This document shows, piece after piece, positions 1-8,328 of a stretch of 64,000 nucleotides of DNA. The notes below the pieces were generated by a model that made no database searches, had not been told where the DNA came from, and saw nothing but the letters and a program-made list of their open reading frames with translations. The DNA is taken from contig JAJZDX010000002.1 in assembly GCA_021805865.1 (NCBI GenBank), forward strand, positions 1 through 64,000. The letters are read 5' to 3'. The position numbers and the translations under genes were made by a program. Origin of the DNA: Pseudomonadota bacterium. Its GTDB lineage: Bacteria; Pseudomonadota; Gammaproteobacteria; Steroidobacterales; Steroidobacteraceae. The first letter of the stretch is position 1. Every line of letters begins with the position of its first letter.

Positions 1-186
1 GAGGCCGCCGCGTCCCGAGGCGGCCACCATGAACAGGATGAGGATCGACTGGATGCCGTAGTAGGTGAGCCGTTCCCACATCTCCGTAAAGAACAGCGTC
101 GCGAGGCCCCGCGGATGGCCGAACAGCGTCGGCCCCGCCTCGGCATCCACTGCGGGGGCCTGCAGGGTTTCCGGAGTTGAATTCAT
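1..186 (-). CDS. POT/PTR-family proton-dependent oligopeptide transporter, N-terminal fragment
   Basis: Only the first 62 codons are inside the window; the rest lies beyond position 1. Reading leftward from the ATG at 186–184, the protein has a short polar N-terminus and then [19 protein letters not shown] and TYYG. This is the family's ExxER(F)xYYG signature on the first transmembrane helix (E35, E38, R39, Y42, Y43, G44), with the usual Phe replaced by Leu. Family members are inner-membrane symporters that import di- and tripeptides with protons. The gene starts 48 bp after the tatC stop on the same strand, so it could be the last gene of the dtd–tatABC run. Substrate range cannot be judged from this fragment. 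Confidence 0.85.
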   Translation of the reverse strand, partial: MNSTPETLQAPAVDAEAGPTLFGHPRGLATLFFTEMWERLTYYGIQSILILFMVAASGRGGL

Positions 187-234
187 GCCGGGTCGTCTTC
201 CTGTTGCGAGTGGATGGTCGCCCCCTCCGGGGCC

Positions 235-1008
235 TCAGGATGTCGCCGCCCGCTCCTCGTCTTTGGATGATCCCCGCTTGGAGCGCACCAGGACGCGGGC
301 CATCACGACGCCGCATTCGTACAGCAGGTACATCGGTACGGCCATCATGGATTGCGAGACCGCATCCGGCGGGGTGATGAAAGCGGCCACGATGAACACT
401 CCGAGCAGCACGTAGCCGCGAATGGATCTGAGTTTCTCGAGCGTCACCACGTTCATCACGACCAGCAGCACCACTGCTACCGGCAGCTCGAAGGCCGCGC
501 CGAAGGCGAAGAACATCACCAGGATGAAGTCCAGGTATTGCGTGATGTCGGTCATCATCGCCACCCCCTTGGGGGTGGTGGCGGCAAAGAAGTGGAACAT
601 CGCCGGGAAGACCGCCAAATACGCGAAGGTCATGCCGATGTAGAACAGAACGATCGCCGAGACGAGCAAGGGCAGAGCGAAGCGCTTCTCGTGCCGGTAC
701 AGGCCGGGCGCCACGAAGGCCCACACCTGGTAGAGCACGTAAGGCATCGCCGCAACCAGGGCGACGAAAAAGGCCAGCTTGAACGGGGTGGTGAACGGCG
801 CGGCCACGCCGGTGGCGATGAGGTGGCTGCCCCGGGGCAGCATCTTGATCAGCGGCCGGGCCACCAGAGTGAACAGATCATTGGCGTAGAAGGCGCAAGG
901 CGCGAACAGCACGCCCACCGCGAGCAGGGCGCGGATCAATCGCTCTCGCAGCTCCAACAGATGGGAGATGAGCGAGCCTTCGGCGAGGCTTTCAGGCTCT
1001 TCGCTCAT
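235..1008 (-). CDS. tatC: Sec-independent protein translocase subunit TatC
   Basis: TatC is the multi-spanning inner-membrane receptor that, with TatB, binds twin-arginine signal peptides of folded export substrates. The 257-residue reading has the usual length. It shows the cytoplasmic N-terminal [10 protein letters not shown] motif, the [17 protein letters not shown] loop with the conserved Phe and Glu, [11 protein letters not shown] with the membrane Glu, and TPPDAVSQ in the last third. Six hydrophobic stretches can be traced. An in-frame ATG two codons upstream (1014) is an alternative start. I chose 1008 because it begins MSEEPE, the usual acidic leader. The start overlaps the tatB 3' end by 17 bp, which implies translational coupling. 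Confidence 0.96.
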   Translation of the reverse strand: MSEEPESLAEGSLISHLLELRERLIRALLAVGVLFAPCAFYANDLFTLVARPLIKMLPRGSHLIATGVAAPFTTPFKLAFFVALVAAMPYVLYQVWAFVAPGLYRHEKRFALPLLVSAIVLFYIGMTFAYLAVFPAMFHFFAATTPKGVAMMTDITQYLDFILVMFFAFGAAFELPVAVVLLVVMNVVTLEKLRSIRGYVLLGVFIVAAFITPPDAVSQSMMAVPMYLLYECGVVMARVLVRSKRGSSKDEERAATS

Positions 1009-1378
1009 TCGCATCCGGCGTCGGGGGAGCCGCCGCCTCCGCCGCGTCGGGCCGGGGTGGTCCTTGGGAGCCCGCTCCGGCCGCATCGATCCCGGACCCC
1101 TCGGGGCTCTCCGCGGCGGCTGTCTCGGACTGCGCCGGCTCGAGCGGCTCGGTGTAGACCGGCGGGTCCGGAGGCAGCGGGGGAGATACCGGACGCGCAC
1201 GGGTGCCGTCGAGGTCGATCTCTTCTTCGATCTGCTCTTGGATCTGGCGCGCCATGGCGCGCGCTCGGCCCACCCACCGGCCGACCTTGCGGACCACGCC
1301 CGGCAGCCTCTCCGGTCCCAGCACGATCAGTGCCAGGACCAGAATGACCAGGATCTCGGAGAAGCCAAAGTCGAACAT
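992..1378 (-). CDS. tatB: Sec-independent protein translocase subunit TatB
   Basis: This 128-residue protein has one N-terminal membrane helix (about residues 5–20, [20 protein letters not shown]). The hinge motif LGPERLP and an amphipathic helix with [22 protein letters not shown] follow, then a Pro/Ala-rich, poorly conserved tail. The Glu in the membrane helix and the GPERLP hinge separate TatB from TatA. It forms the substrate-binding complex with TatC, whose gene overlaps its end. It is separated from tatA by 207 bp, wider than is usual in tat operons. Confidence 0.93.
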   Translation of the reverse strand: MFDFGFSEILVILVLALIVLGPERLPGVVRKVGRWVGRARAMARQIQEQIEEEIDLDGTRARPVSPPLPPDPPVYTEPLEPAQSETAAAESPEGSGIDAAGAGSQGPPRPDAAEAAAPPTPDANERRA

Positions 1379-1585
1379 GGCGCTCGGGAGAGCCTCTGAT
1401 TAAGCCCCCGCGCACTCGCGGTGGGAGAGTCGCGAAGCGACGAGCGAGCGGGCACGAAGTCCGCGCCGGGCGCTCACGGAGCAAGAATAGCGCAGCGAGA
1501 TACTGATTTCGCCTGAAGCGAGATGCCGCAGCTTCCCGTGCACGGCCTGACAGGCCGCGCCGCTTTGGCATTCCGTCACGGGGCC

Positions 1586-1837
1586 TCAGGCGTTCCGATT
1601 GCTCTTTTCGGCCGGGTTGGCGGCTTTGACCTTCTCGGGGAACTCCGCATCCGTGCCTTCGGAACGGATCTGCCGGGTCGGGGCGGACGTCTCCTCCTGG
1701 TCCCCTTCGTTCATCGCCTTCTTGAAGCCCTTGACGGCATGGCCGAGGTCATCGCCGATCGAGCGCAGCTTCTTGCCCCCGAAAATGATCAACACCACGA
1801 CCAAAATGACCAGTAATGTCTTGAAATCGAAATCCAT
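1586..1837 (-). CDS. tatA: Sec-independent protein translocase subunit TatA
   Basis: This 83-residue protein has a single N-terminal membrane helix ([20 protein letters not shown]) followed by the [24 protein letters not shown] amphipathic helix typical of TatA, then a polar tail. TatA oligomerises around the TatBC–substrate complex to allow passage of folded proteins. The FGGKKL hinge, where TatB has GPERLP, identifies the paralogue. It sits between dtd (117 bp upstream) and tatB (207 bp downstream), all on minus. No second coding sequence is visible in the tatA–tatB spacer. Confidence 0.93.
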   Translation of the reverse strand: MDFDFKTLLVILVVVLIIFGGKKLRSIGDDLGHAVKGFKKAMNEGDQEETSAPTRQIRSEGTDAEFPEKVKAANPAEKSNRNA

Positions 1838-1954
1838 AAGCTCTGGACTCCGCTTATACGCACAATGTGAAAACGTAACGCATCATAGGCCAATTGAGGT
1901 CCGCCGGCCGAGAAAGTTTGGTGAAGCCGCATCGGGGAAATTACGGATCCCTGC

Positions 1955-2407
1955 TCAGCCGCAGTCTGCACGGGCCTCCAGCCAGAATGTCACCGGCCCG
2001 TCGTTGACCAGCTCGACCTGCATCTCCGCGCCGAATTCCCCCGCCGCCACGGGCTCGTGGCCGGCATGAGCCTGTTCCACGAGGTAGGCGAATAGTGCGC
2101 GCGCCTCCTCGGGGGCGGCGGCCGCGCTGAAGCCGGCCCGAGTGCCCTTGTGGGTATCCGCCGCCAGGGTGAACTGTGGCACCAGCAGCAATCCCCCACC
2201 GGCTTCACGCAGCGAGACATTCATGCGGCCGGCCTCGTCCGGGAAAATGCGATAGGCGAGCAGCCGCTCGAGCAGCCGGTCGGCCGACCGGCGCTCGTCC
2301 CCACGCCGCACACCGATCAGGGCCACGGTCCCGCGCTCGATGGCGCCCAAGCATCGTCCTCCGGAGGTCACTTTGGCCCGCGCCACGCGTTGAATGAGCC
2401 CGATCAC
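1955..2407 (-). CDS. dtd: D-aminoacyl-tRNA deacylase
   Basis: Dtd hydrolyses D-amino acids mischarged on tRNA. The 150-residue product begins (V/M)IGLIQRVARAKV and carries the active-site segments LLLVPQFTLAADT and NDGPVTFWLEA; the latter holds the Gly–cisPro element. The first motif has PQFTL rather than the common SQFTL, a variant I associate with Xanthomonadales-type sequences. The reading frame opens at a GTG eight codons upstream (2431). I preferred the GTG at 2407 because it restores the family's standard N-terminus and has a G-rich stretch upstream of it. It lies upstream of tatA and may share its transcript. Confidence 0.93.
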   Translation of the reverse strand: MIGLIQRVARAKVTSGGRCLGAIERGTVALIGVRRGDERRSADRLLERLLAYRIFPDEAGRMNVSLREAGGGLLLVPQFTLAADTHKGTRAGFSAAAAPEEARALFAYLVEQAHAGHEPVAAGEFGAEMQVELVNDGPVTFWLEARADCG

Positions 2408-2505
2408 CGGTCTAGGCCCCCATTTGTCCACTCGCCCCGCTGGCGCCCGAGGCGGCCTGTCCGATAAGATTCGACACTGCTTTGCGCACCTGGCCGGAGA
2501 TCACG

Positions 2506-3222
2506 ATGTCGGAACTTTGGCTGCGTTCATATGTGCGTTCGGGCGTGCGGGTCGCCTCGGCGGCCCTGCTGGCCATGGCCTGTGGGTCGCTCGGTGCCTC
2601 GGCATCGGCCCAGCCGTCGCCGGTGGCCAACGCCCGGCTGGGCAGGGTCATCGGATATACCTGTCTCGGGTGCCACGGCATTGTGGGCTATCGAAACGCC
2701 TACCCGAACTATGCCGTACCACGGCTGCGCGGTCAGCATGCGCAATATCTCATCGACGCCCTCAAGGAATACCGCAGCGGTGCGCGGGCCTATCCGACCA
2801 TGCATCTGCAGGCGCTGTCGCTGTCCCTGCAGCAGATCGTCGATGTGGCCACCTACCTGGCCGGCAAGCCGGTGACGAGCGCGACGCCGGTGGCCCTGTC
2901 GCAAGTGCCGAAAGCGGCACGCCTGTGCACCTCCTGTCACGGCAGCGACGGCATCGGAGTGTCGCCGATGTATCCGACGCTGGCCGGTCAGCACGAGAGC
3001 TACCTGATCCGTGCTCTGCGCGAATACCAGACGGGGTACCGTAAGAATCCCATCATGAACGCCATGGCCGCTTCCCTGACTGCGGCGGAAATCCGGACAG
3101 TGGCCACCTACTTCAGCCACCTGAGTCCGGGGCTGCACACCGTGCCGCGGCCCTACTTCAGCTGGACCGCCAAGCCACTGCACTTGAGCGAGCGATTCAT
3201 CCGGGACAGCACTGCGCGGTAG
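2506..3222 (+). CDS. Periplasmic dihaem c-type cytochrome (cytochrome c4-like)
   Basis: This 238-residue protein has an N-terminal export signal ending near ASASAQ and two class I cytochrome c modules. Haem-binding sites are CLGCH (C53, C56, H57) and CTSCH (C141, C144, H145). Likely axial methionines follow in PTM (M99) and NPIM (M184) or nearby. Each module has the GQHAQYLIDALKEYRSGAR / GQHESYLIRALREYQTGYR helix characteristic of cytochrome c4 and related two-domain carriers. It should shuttle electrons in the periplasm, perhaps to a terminal oxidase. I chose the ATG at 2506, which has GGAG upstream, over a TTG eight codons earlier. It is divergent from dtd. Confidence 0.9.
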   Translation: MSELWLRSYVRSGVRVASAALLAMACGSLGASASAQPSPVANARLGRVIGYTCLGCHGIVGYRNAYPNYAVPRLRGQHAQYLIDALKEYRSGARAYPTMHLQALSLSLQQIVDVATYLAGKPVTSATPVALSQVPKAARLCTSCHGSDGIGVSPMYPTLAGQHESYLIRALREYQTGYRKNPIMNAMAASLTAAEIRTVATYFSHLSPGLHTVPRPYFSWTAKPLHLSERFIRDSTAR

Positions 3223-3537
3223 GCCGCGAGCCTTCACTGCGGGCTGGTGAAACGCGGCCTGGGGAGCGAGCCGACACGGCGCCTTGTCGTCCGCCGGGCA
3301 GACCTTGCTGCGCCGCTCGCTTGTGGTCCGCCCATCTCTGAAGCGCACGCCCGGCCTCCTGCCTGACCATTCATCGCGATGCACGTTCCACCCTGGAACC
3401 ATCCGCTTGGCTGCCCTGCTTCTTCGCCCCGAGTCCGATGCGATCTTCCGGCCGCCCGTGCGTCGCATGCGGCTTGCTCCCCAGGCCCAGGCATGGGACC
3501 ACCCGCCGGGGCGGCGGATGGTCCCGCTCTCACTCGA
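3223..3537. other. Intergenic region between two convergent genes, no gene seen
   Basis: The 315 bp between the cytochrome gene (plus) and the protease gene (minus) contain no reading frame with recognisable protein character. The only clear structure is a hairpin at 3495–3525 next to the protease stop. Confidence 0.6.
3495..3525 (-). terminator. Stem-loop just downstream of the Do-like protease gene
   Basis: Arms 3495–3507 and 3513–3525 pair over 13 bp with one mismatch around a 5-nt loop. The hairpin lies 12 bp past the protease stop codon on the minus strand. No U-tract follows, so it is either an mRNA-stabilising hairpin or a weak terminator between convergent genes. Confidence 0.45.
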
Positions 3538-4992
3538 CTACTGGATCTGGATCGGCACGAAGGTCTGCACCCCATTGCGCTGTATCAACAGCGCGACATG
3601 GCCGTGGGACTTCGAGACCAGGTCATGCAGCTGCATCGCGCTGGAAACCGGCTGTCCGTTGGCTGACAGCACGATGTCTCCCGGCTCGATGCCGGCATCC
3701 TCCGCCGGACCGCTCACCTGCTGGACCAGCAATCCGCCCGGAACGCTGGCTTGCTGCCGCTCGTCCGGTGTCAGGGGCCGCACGACCAGCCCCAGGCGCC
3801 CGCCCGGATGCAGCGGGCTGCCCGCGGCGGCGAGGGTCCCGCTGCCCATGGCGCCCAGCTTGGCCTCGATGTCGTGCTCGGCACGGTTGCGCCAGATCGT
3901 CAGGTGTACCAGCGTACCGGGCAACAGGCTCGCGACCCGTACCGGCAGTTGCCGCGAGGTCTGCACTCTCTTGCCGTTCATGGCGAGGATGATGTCGCCC
4001 TGCTTGAGCCCGGCCTTGGCAGCCGCGCTGCCGGGATAGACCGTCGCGACCAGGGCGCCCTCCGGCTTGGGCAGGCCGAACGCGTCGGCCAGGTCCTGAT
4101 CGACGGGCTGGATGAGGATGCCGAGCTCGCCGCGGCGGACGTGACCGCTCGCCAACAGCTGATTCGCCACATGCATGGCCACGTTGATCGGGATGGAGAA
4201 CGACAGGCCCATATAGCCGCCCGAGCGGCTGTAGATCTGGGAGTTGATGCCGACCACCTGGCCGGCCATGTTGAACAGCGGCCCGCCGGAGTTGCCGGGA
4301 TTGATGGGCACGTCGGTCTGGATGAAGGGCACGTAATTCGAGTCCGGCAACAGGCGACCCTTGGCGCTGACGATGCCCGCCGTGGCGGTGTTGTCGAATC
4401 CGAACGGCGCGCCGATCGCGAGCACCCACTGGCCCACCTGCAGCGAATTGGAGTTGCCGAGCTGCACGGTGGGCAGATCTTTGGCGTCGATCTTGACCAC
4501 TGCCACGTCCGACACCTTGTCCATGCCGATCACCTTGCCGGGATACTCGCGCCGGTCGCGCAGCTCCACGGTCACCTTGCTGGCGCCGGCGACCACATGC
4601 GCGTTCGTGAGGATCACCCCGTCGGGACGGATGATGAAGCCCGAGCCTTCACCGCGCACCGGGGCCTCCTGCGGGCCCTGGAAGGGGAAGCCGTGGAAGA
4701 ACGGAGCAAACGGACTATTGGGCCCGAAGGGGTTCTGACTCTGTCCGGTGCTCGAGCCGGCGGCTTTCTCGATGACGCTGATCTTCACCACCGCCGGACC
4801 ATATCGCCTGATCAGGGGAGTGAAGTCGGGCAGCGCCACGGACACGCCGCCACGAGGCTGGGTCGCGGCCACGGCCATATCGGCCGCATTGGCAGGGCGC
4901 AAAGTGTAAATGGCCGTCAGCGGAGCGGCGCCGAGCAGCGCGCCGAACGCCGCCGCGACCAGCGGGTTTCGAAGTGCGGTCCTGAAGGTCAT
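3538..4992 (-). CDS. Do-family periplasmic serine endoprotease (DegP/DegQ-like)
   Basis: This trypsin-fold protease degrades or refolds misfolded envelope proteins. The 484-residue protein has an N-terminal hydrophobic signal (to about residue 37, ANA). The protease domain has catalytic H132 (TNAHVV), D162 (SDVAVVKID) and S235 (GNSGGPLF). Two PDZ domains follow (about 285–375 and 395–484, the second with GDIVLSANGQPV). A Pro/Phe-rich loop at residues 87–107 resembles the regulatory LA loop. The catalytic triad is intact. It could be the DegP, DegQ or MucD member of the family; sequence alone does not decide. A sigma-E-type promoter would be expected but I could not identify one with confidence. 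Confidence 0.93.
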   Translation of the reverse strand: MTFRTALRNPLVAAAFGALLGAAPLTAIYTLRPANAADMAVAATQPRGGVSVALPDFTPLIRRYGPAVVKISVIEKAAGSSTGQSQNPFGPNSPFAPFFHGFPFQGPQEAPVRGEGSGFIIRPDGVILTNAHVVAGASKVTVELRDRREYPGKVIGMDKVSDVAVVKIDAKDLPTVQLGNSNSLQVGQWVLAIGAPFGFDNTATAGIVSAKGRLLPDSNYVPFIQTDVPINPGNSGGPLFNMAGQVVGINSQIYSRSGGYMGLSFSIPINVAMHVANQLLASGHVRRGELGILIQPVDQDLADAFGLPKPEGALVATVYPGSAAAKAGLKQGDIILAMNGKRVQTSRQLPVRVASLLPGTLVHLTIWRNRAEHDIEAKLGAMGSGTLAAAGSPLHPGGRLGLVVRPLTPDERQQASVPGGLLVQQVSGPAEDAGIEPGDIVLSANGQPVSSAMQLHDLVSKSHGHVALLIQRNGVQTFVPIQIQ

Positions 4993-5109
4993 ATCAGCCT
5001 CTGGAAGTCCTGTCTTTGGATTATGGGTGGATTGGGGGCTCAGGATAGGGGAAGCAAGCTTAAGTGACGCTTAAATGGGCCAACGGTTCCTCGGCTCAGG
5101 GGTTCCCGA

Positions 5110-6078
5110 TCATGCACGCCGCTCGAGCCAGTGCGCCAGCCCCTGGGCGTTGAGCTCGAGATCGCCACGGAGAAGCTCCCGCAGCCGCTCATCGGAGACC
5201 GGACAGCCCTGCTGGTGCGCCAAGTCACGCCACAGCGCCCACATGCCCTGGAGGATCGCCCCCCGCGGGTCTTCCGCTGCGGCGCTGGCCCGCGTCAGGC
5301 GGGTCAGCTCACGGATCTGGCTCTTCAGCGACCCGGCAAGGCGGTCCACATCCGTTACGCGGCTGTAATGCATCAGGTACATCGCCTTCGGTGCGTACGA
5401 GAGCATGCGATCGATGGAGGCGCAGAGCTGGTCCGGATCGAACTGCGTCGGCGTGGTGGTCGGGATGATGAAGGCGCCTGCGGCCCCATCGAGCTCGCGA
5501 TAGGAGATGCCAAAGGTGTCGCCAGTGAAGATGTTGCCGGGGCCCAGGTCCACGAAGACATGATGGTGCAGGGCATGTCCTGGGGTGTGCAGGATCTCGA
5601 ATTCGCGTCCCGCCAGGCTCAGCCGCTCCCCGTCCCGCGTCACCCGCACCCGCTCGGCGGGGATGGGGACGATATCCCCGTACAGACGCCGGAAGCGCTC
5701 TTCTCCGTAGACGATCTTGGAGCCCGCAATGAGCTTCGCCGGGTCGATCATGTGAGGCGCGCCTCGCGGATGCAGCACCGCCACGGCGTTCGGGAGCCAG
5801 CGCATCAAAGCTCCCGCTCCGCCGGCATGATCCAGGTGCACGTGGGTCAGCAGCAGGTAATCGACCGCGGTGGGCGCAATGGCCAGCTCTCGCAGCGCCG
5901 AGAGCAGATACGGCACCGAGTCGTTGGTGCCGACGTCCACGATGGCGGCGCGGCCTGCGTGATGCACGATATGCGCGGCTGCGTGCCCGGGGTACAGATA
6001 CTCGGCGTCCACTGCCGTGATGCCGTCCGGATGGCGCGTCAATCTCGCAGGAGGCAGCGAAGAGACTTCGTTTCGCAT
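5110..6078 (-). CDS. Metallo-beta-lactamase-fold hydrolase
   Basis: This 322-residue soluble protein has the MBL-fold metal signature HVHLDH (H79, H81, D83, H84), a later LHTPGHALHHH histidine and FTGDTFG aspartate. It should therefore bind two zinc or iron ions and hydrolyse an ester, thioester or similar bond. An N-terminal beta-strand region (YLYPGHAAAHIV) precedes the motif. A helical C-terminal extension of about 90 residues follows the domain. No signal peptide is seen. The natural substrate is unknown. It is divergent from the S9-like gene that starts about 110 bp away. Confidence 0.88.
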   Translation of the reverse strand: MRNEVSSLPPARLTRHPDGITAVDAEYLYPGHAAAHIVHHAGRAAIVDVGTNDSVPYLLSALRELAIAPTAVDYLLLTHVHLDHAGGAGALMRWLPNAVAVLHPRGAPHMIDPAKLIAGSKIVYGEERFRRLYGDIVPIPAERVRVTRDGERLSLAGREFEILHTPGHALHHHVFVDLGPGNIFTGDTFGISYRELDGAAGAFIIPTTTPTQFDPDQLCASIDRMLSYAPKAMYLMHYSRVTDVDRLAGSLKSQIRELTRLTRASAAAEDPRGAILQGMWALWRDLAHQQGCPVSDERLRELLRGDLELNAQGLAHWLERRA

Positions 6079-6189
6079 GTACAGATGGTAGCGGGTTGCG
6101 ATAGCTTAACCCGCATTATTTCCGATGCCGCTCTGCGGTTGCATTCCTGATGCCAGGACGCTGAGTCTCCTCAATAGTTCGCGCTAAAT

Positions 6190-8139
6190 ATGACGTCGAC
6201 GAAGATTTTCGACCGCGAGCCCGTCGCCGCGGCGCTGGCGGCTGTTGTCCTCGCCTTGGGAATTGCTCCGGGCACACCGGCCCGGGCCCAGTCCGCCGAC
6301 TACCGTACGCTGGGCCCCCTGACCTTCGACGGCATCCCCCCTTTGAGCCCTGCGGTGCAAAAGCGCGCCGGTCGCTATATGCCGTGCCGGGGGACGAGAT
6401 TTCTCCAATGGCTGCCGCACGGAGGCATGCTGGTGGCCATCCGCTCGTGCCGGTCCGTGCGCCTCGCCCGGCTCAGCGGTGCGCATGCCAAGCCTCGGCC
6501 GCTCCTCTCTCTCAGGCGGCCGGCTCCTTGGATCCGCTCCCAGGGCGATCTGCTGGCCTTCGTGCGGCGCTCGGACGGACATCCGCAGCTTTACCTGGAC
6601 GCCGATTCCGCCCCGGCGCGGCGGGTGACGCGAGGCGATGAGCTGCGCGGTACCCCCCTCTGGTCGAGCAACGGCCCAAGCCTCGCGTTCTACGGCGCCG
6701 GCCCTGCCGATGGGCGGGGTGCGGTGTATATCGAGAACGTCGCGCACGGCGGGTTGCCGCGGCTGGTGGCCGGCGCCTTGAGCGGCCGTTGGCGGCTGCT
6801 CGACTGGTCGGCGCATGGCAGGCGGCTGCTGCTTGCCGATGTCACCCGCCCGGAAGCCAACGTCTTGTATCTTCTTGCGACGAGGAGCGGCTCGCTCGAG
6901 CGCCTGCCGGTGCCCCCCGCGCGCATCGCATCGGCCCGCTTCGCTCCCGGAGGCTCGGCAATCTATCTGCTTTCGGATCAGGGCGGGCAGTTCGAGCGGC
7001 TGTTCCGCTTCGACCTGCGCACGCACGTTCTTAAGCCCGTCTCCGCGAAGGCTTCCTGGGACATCGAGCAGCTCGCGGTCAGTCGCGACGGGCGCTATGT
7101 CGCCTATACCATGGATGAGGACGGCCGCAGCATCCTCACCGTCATCGACAATCGGTTGAAGCTCGCCCTGCCGATCCCGTGGCTGCGCGATGGGGTCATC
7201 GGGAACATCCGCTTCGACTCCAGGGATCGCCTGGCGTTCACCTACCAGTCGGCGCGCCACCCGCCCGGTGTCTATGTCTATGATCCCGGCCGCAGAGTGC
7301 TCGAGCGCTGGACCCCGCCCGTCGCCAAGCCCGGAGCCCGGCCTCTCGCCGCCGCGCGGCTGATCCACTACCCGACCTGGGACCGGGTCAACGGCAACTC
7401 GCGGATGATCTCGGCCTACGTGTATCTGCCGCCGACGCCCGGGCCCGCTCCGGTGTTGATCCTGCTGCACACCGGAGTGCACTCGCAGTTCCGCCCGCGC
7501 TGGCGTCCGTTCGTCCAGTTCGTGGTCAATGAGCTCGGCTACGTGGTGATCGCGCCCAATGTGCGCGGCTCCTCGGGATATGGCAGGGCCTTTCGCGCCC
7601 TCGCCGACGGCTGGCGGCGCCAGTACGCCGTCCGGGACATCGGCTCGCTGTTGGTGTGGATCGGATTGCAGCCGGGGTTCGATGTCCATCACGTCGTGCT
7701 CATGGGCCGTGGCTACGGGGGGTGGCTGGCGTTGGACTCGCTGGCGACATTCGACGGGCACCTGCGGGGCGCGATCGATGTGGCGGGAATCGCGAACCTG
7801 GCCGACTATGTGACCCACGCGCCCGCGGGCCGGATCGAGCGGCGCATGGCGGAGTTCGGCGATACCGATGACCCGCCGGTCGCGCGGTTTCTGCGGCACA
7901 TCTCACCGCTTGGCGAGGTGGAGCGCATCCGCAGTCCCGTGCTCATCGTGCAAGGCCTCGACGGGAGCGGCTCGCGGGCCGCGCAATCCCGCCAGCTCGC
8001 CTACCTGCTGCGCTTTCATCATGACAAGGTGTGGCTGCTCACCGCCGGCAATGCGGGCAATGACTTCAGCCCGCCCGCCGACCGCGTGGCTTTCTTTGCG
8101 ACCGCGGCGCAGTTTCTTACGCGTCTGGCAGGGAAATGA
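6190..8139 (+). CDS. Secreted S9 (prolyl-oligopeptidase)-like protein with degenerate active site
   Basis: This 649-residue protein has a predicted signal peptide ending near ARA–QS (about residue 35). A WD-like beta-propeller region (about 50–390) and a C-terminal alpha/beta-hydrolase domain (about 400–649) with PVLILLHTG, VVIAPNVRGSSGYG and PVLIVQG complete the S9 layout. The nucleophile elbow GxSxGG is replaced by G-R-G-Y-G-G, placing Gly508 where Ser is expected. The segment normally carrying His reads NAGNDF, with Asn624 at that place. The Asp region reads QGLDGSGS, so the Asp is lost or shifted. It is therefore probably a non-enzymatic binding protein or an altered enzyme. No strong Shine–Dalgarno precedes the ATG. 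Confidence 0.82.
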   Translation: MTSTKIFDREPVAAALAAVVLALGIAPGTPARAQSADYRTLGPLTFDGIPPLSPAVQKRAGRYMPCRGTRFLQWLPHGGMLVAIRSCRSVRLARLSGAHAKPRPLLSLRRPAPWIRSQGDLLAFVRRSDGHPQLYLDADSAPARRVTRGDELRGTPLWSSNGPSLAFYGAGPADGRGAVYIENVAHGGLPRLVAGALSGRWRLLDWSAHGRRLLLADVTRPEANVLYLLATRSGSLERLPVPPARIASARFAPGGSAIYLLSDQGGQFERLFRFDLRTHVLKPVSAKASWDIEQLAVSRDGRYVAYTMDEDGRSILTVIDNRLKLALPIPWLRDGVIGNIRFDSRDRLAFTYQSARHPPGVYVYDPGRRVLERWTPPVAKPGARPLAAARLIHYPTWDRVNGNSRMISAYVYLPPTPGPAPVLILLHTGVHSQFRPRWRPFVQFVVNELGYVVIAPNVRGSSGYGRAFRALADGWRRQYAVRDIGSLLVWIGLQPGFDVHHVVLMGRGYGGWLALDSLATFDGHLRGAIDVAGIANLADYVTHAPAGRIERRMAEFGDTDDPPVARFLRHISPLGEVERIRSPVLIVQGLDGSGSRAAQSRQLAYLLRFHHDKVWLLTAGNAGNDFSPPADRVAFFATAAQFLTRLAGK

Positions 8140-8328
8140 AGGCGGCTGAAGGAGCAGAGGCGATTGGACCGGAGCCGATGAATCGATGGCGTCGAGGAGC
8201 TGACTGAGCGCATTTGCGGGTAAAATTCAGCGTGGCGGATCCCGGTCCCGCCGCGCGATGCCCGCGGCTGCCAGCCGTCATTTCAGTTGGCGCCGGGTAC
8301 CGAAATGGATGCGGGGCCCCGTTCGCTC

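Noticed and set aside
6184-7899. 571-codon open frame antisense to the S9-like gene
   Set aside because: Typical GC-rich shadow composition; the plus strand has signal peptide, propeller and hydrolase segments.
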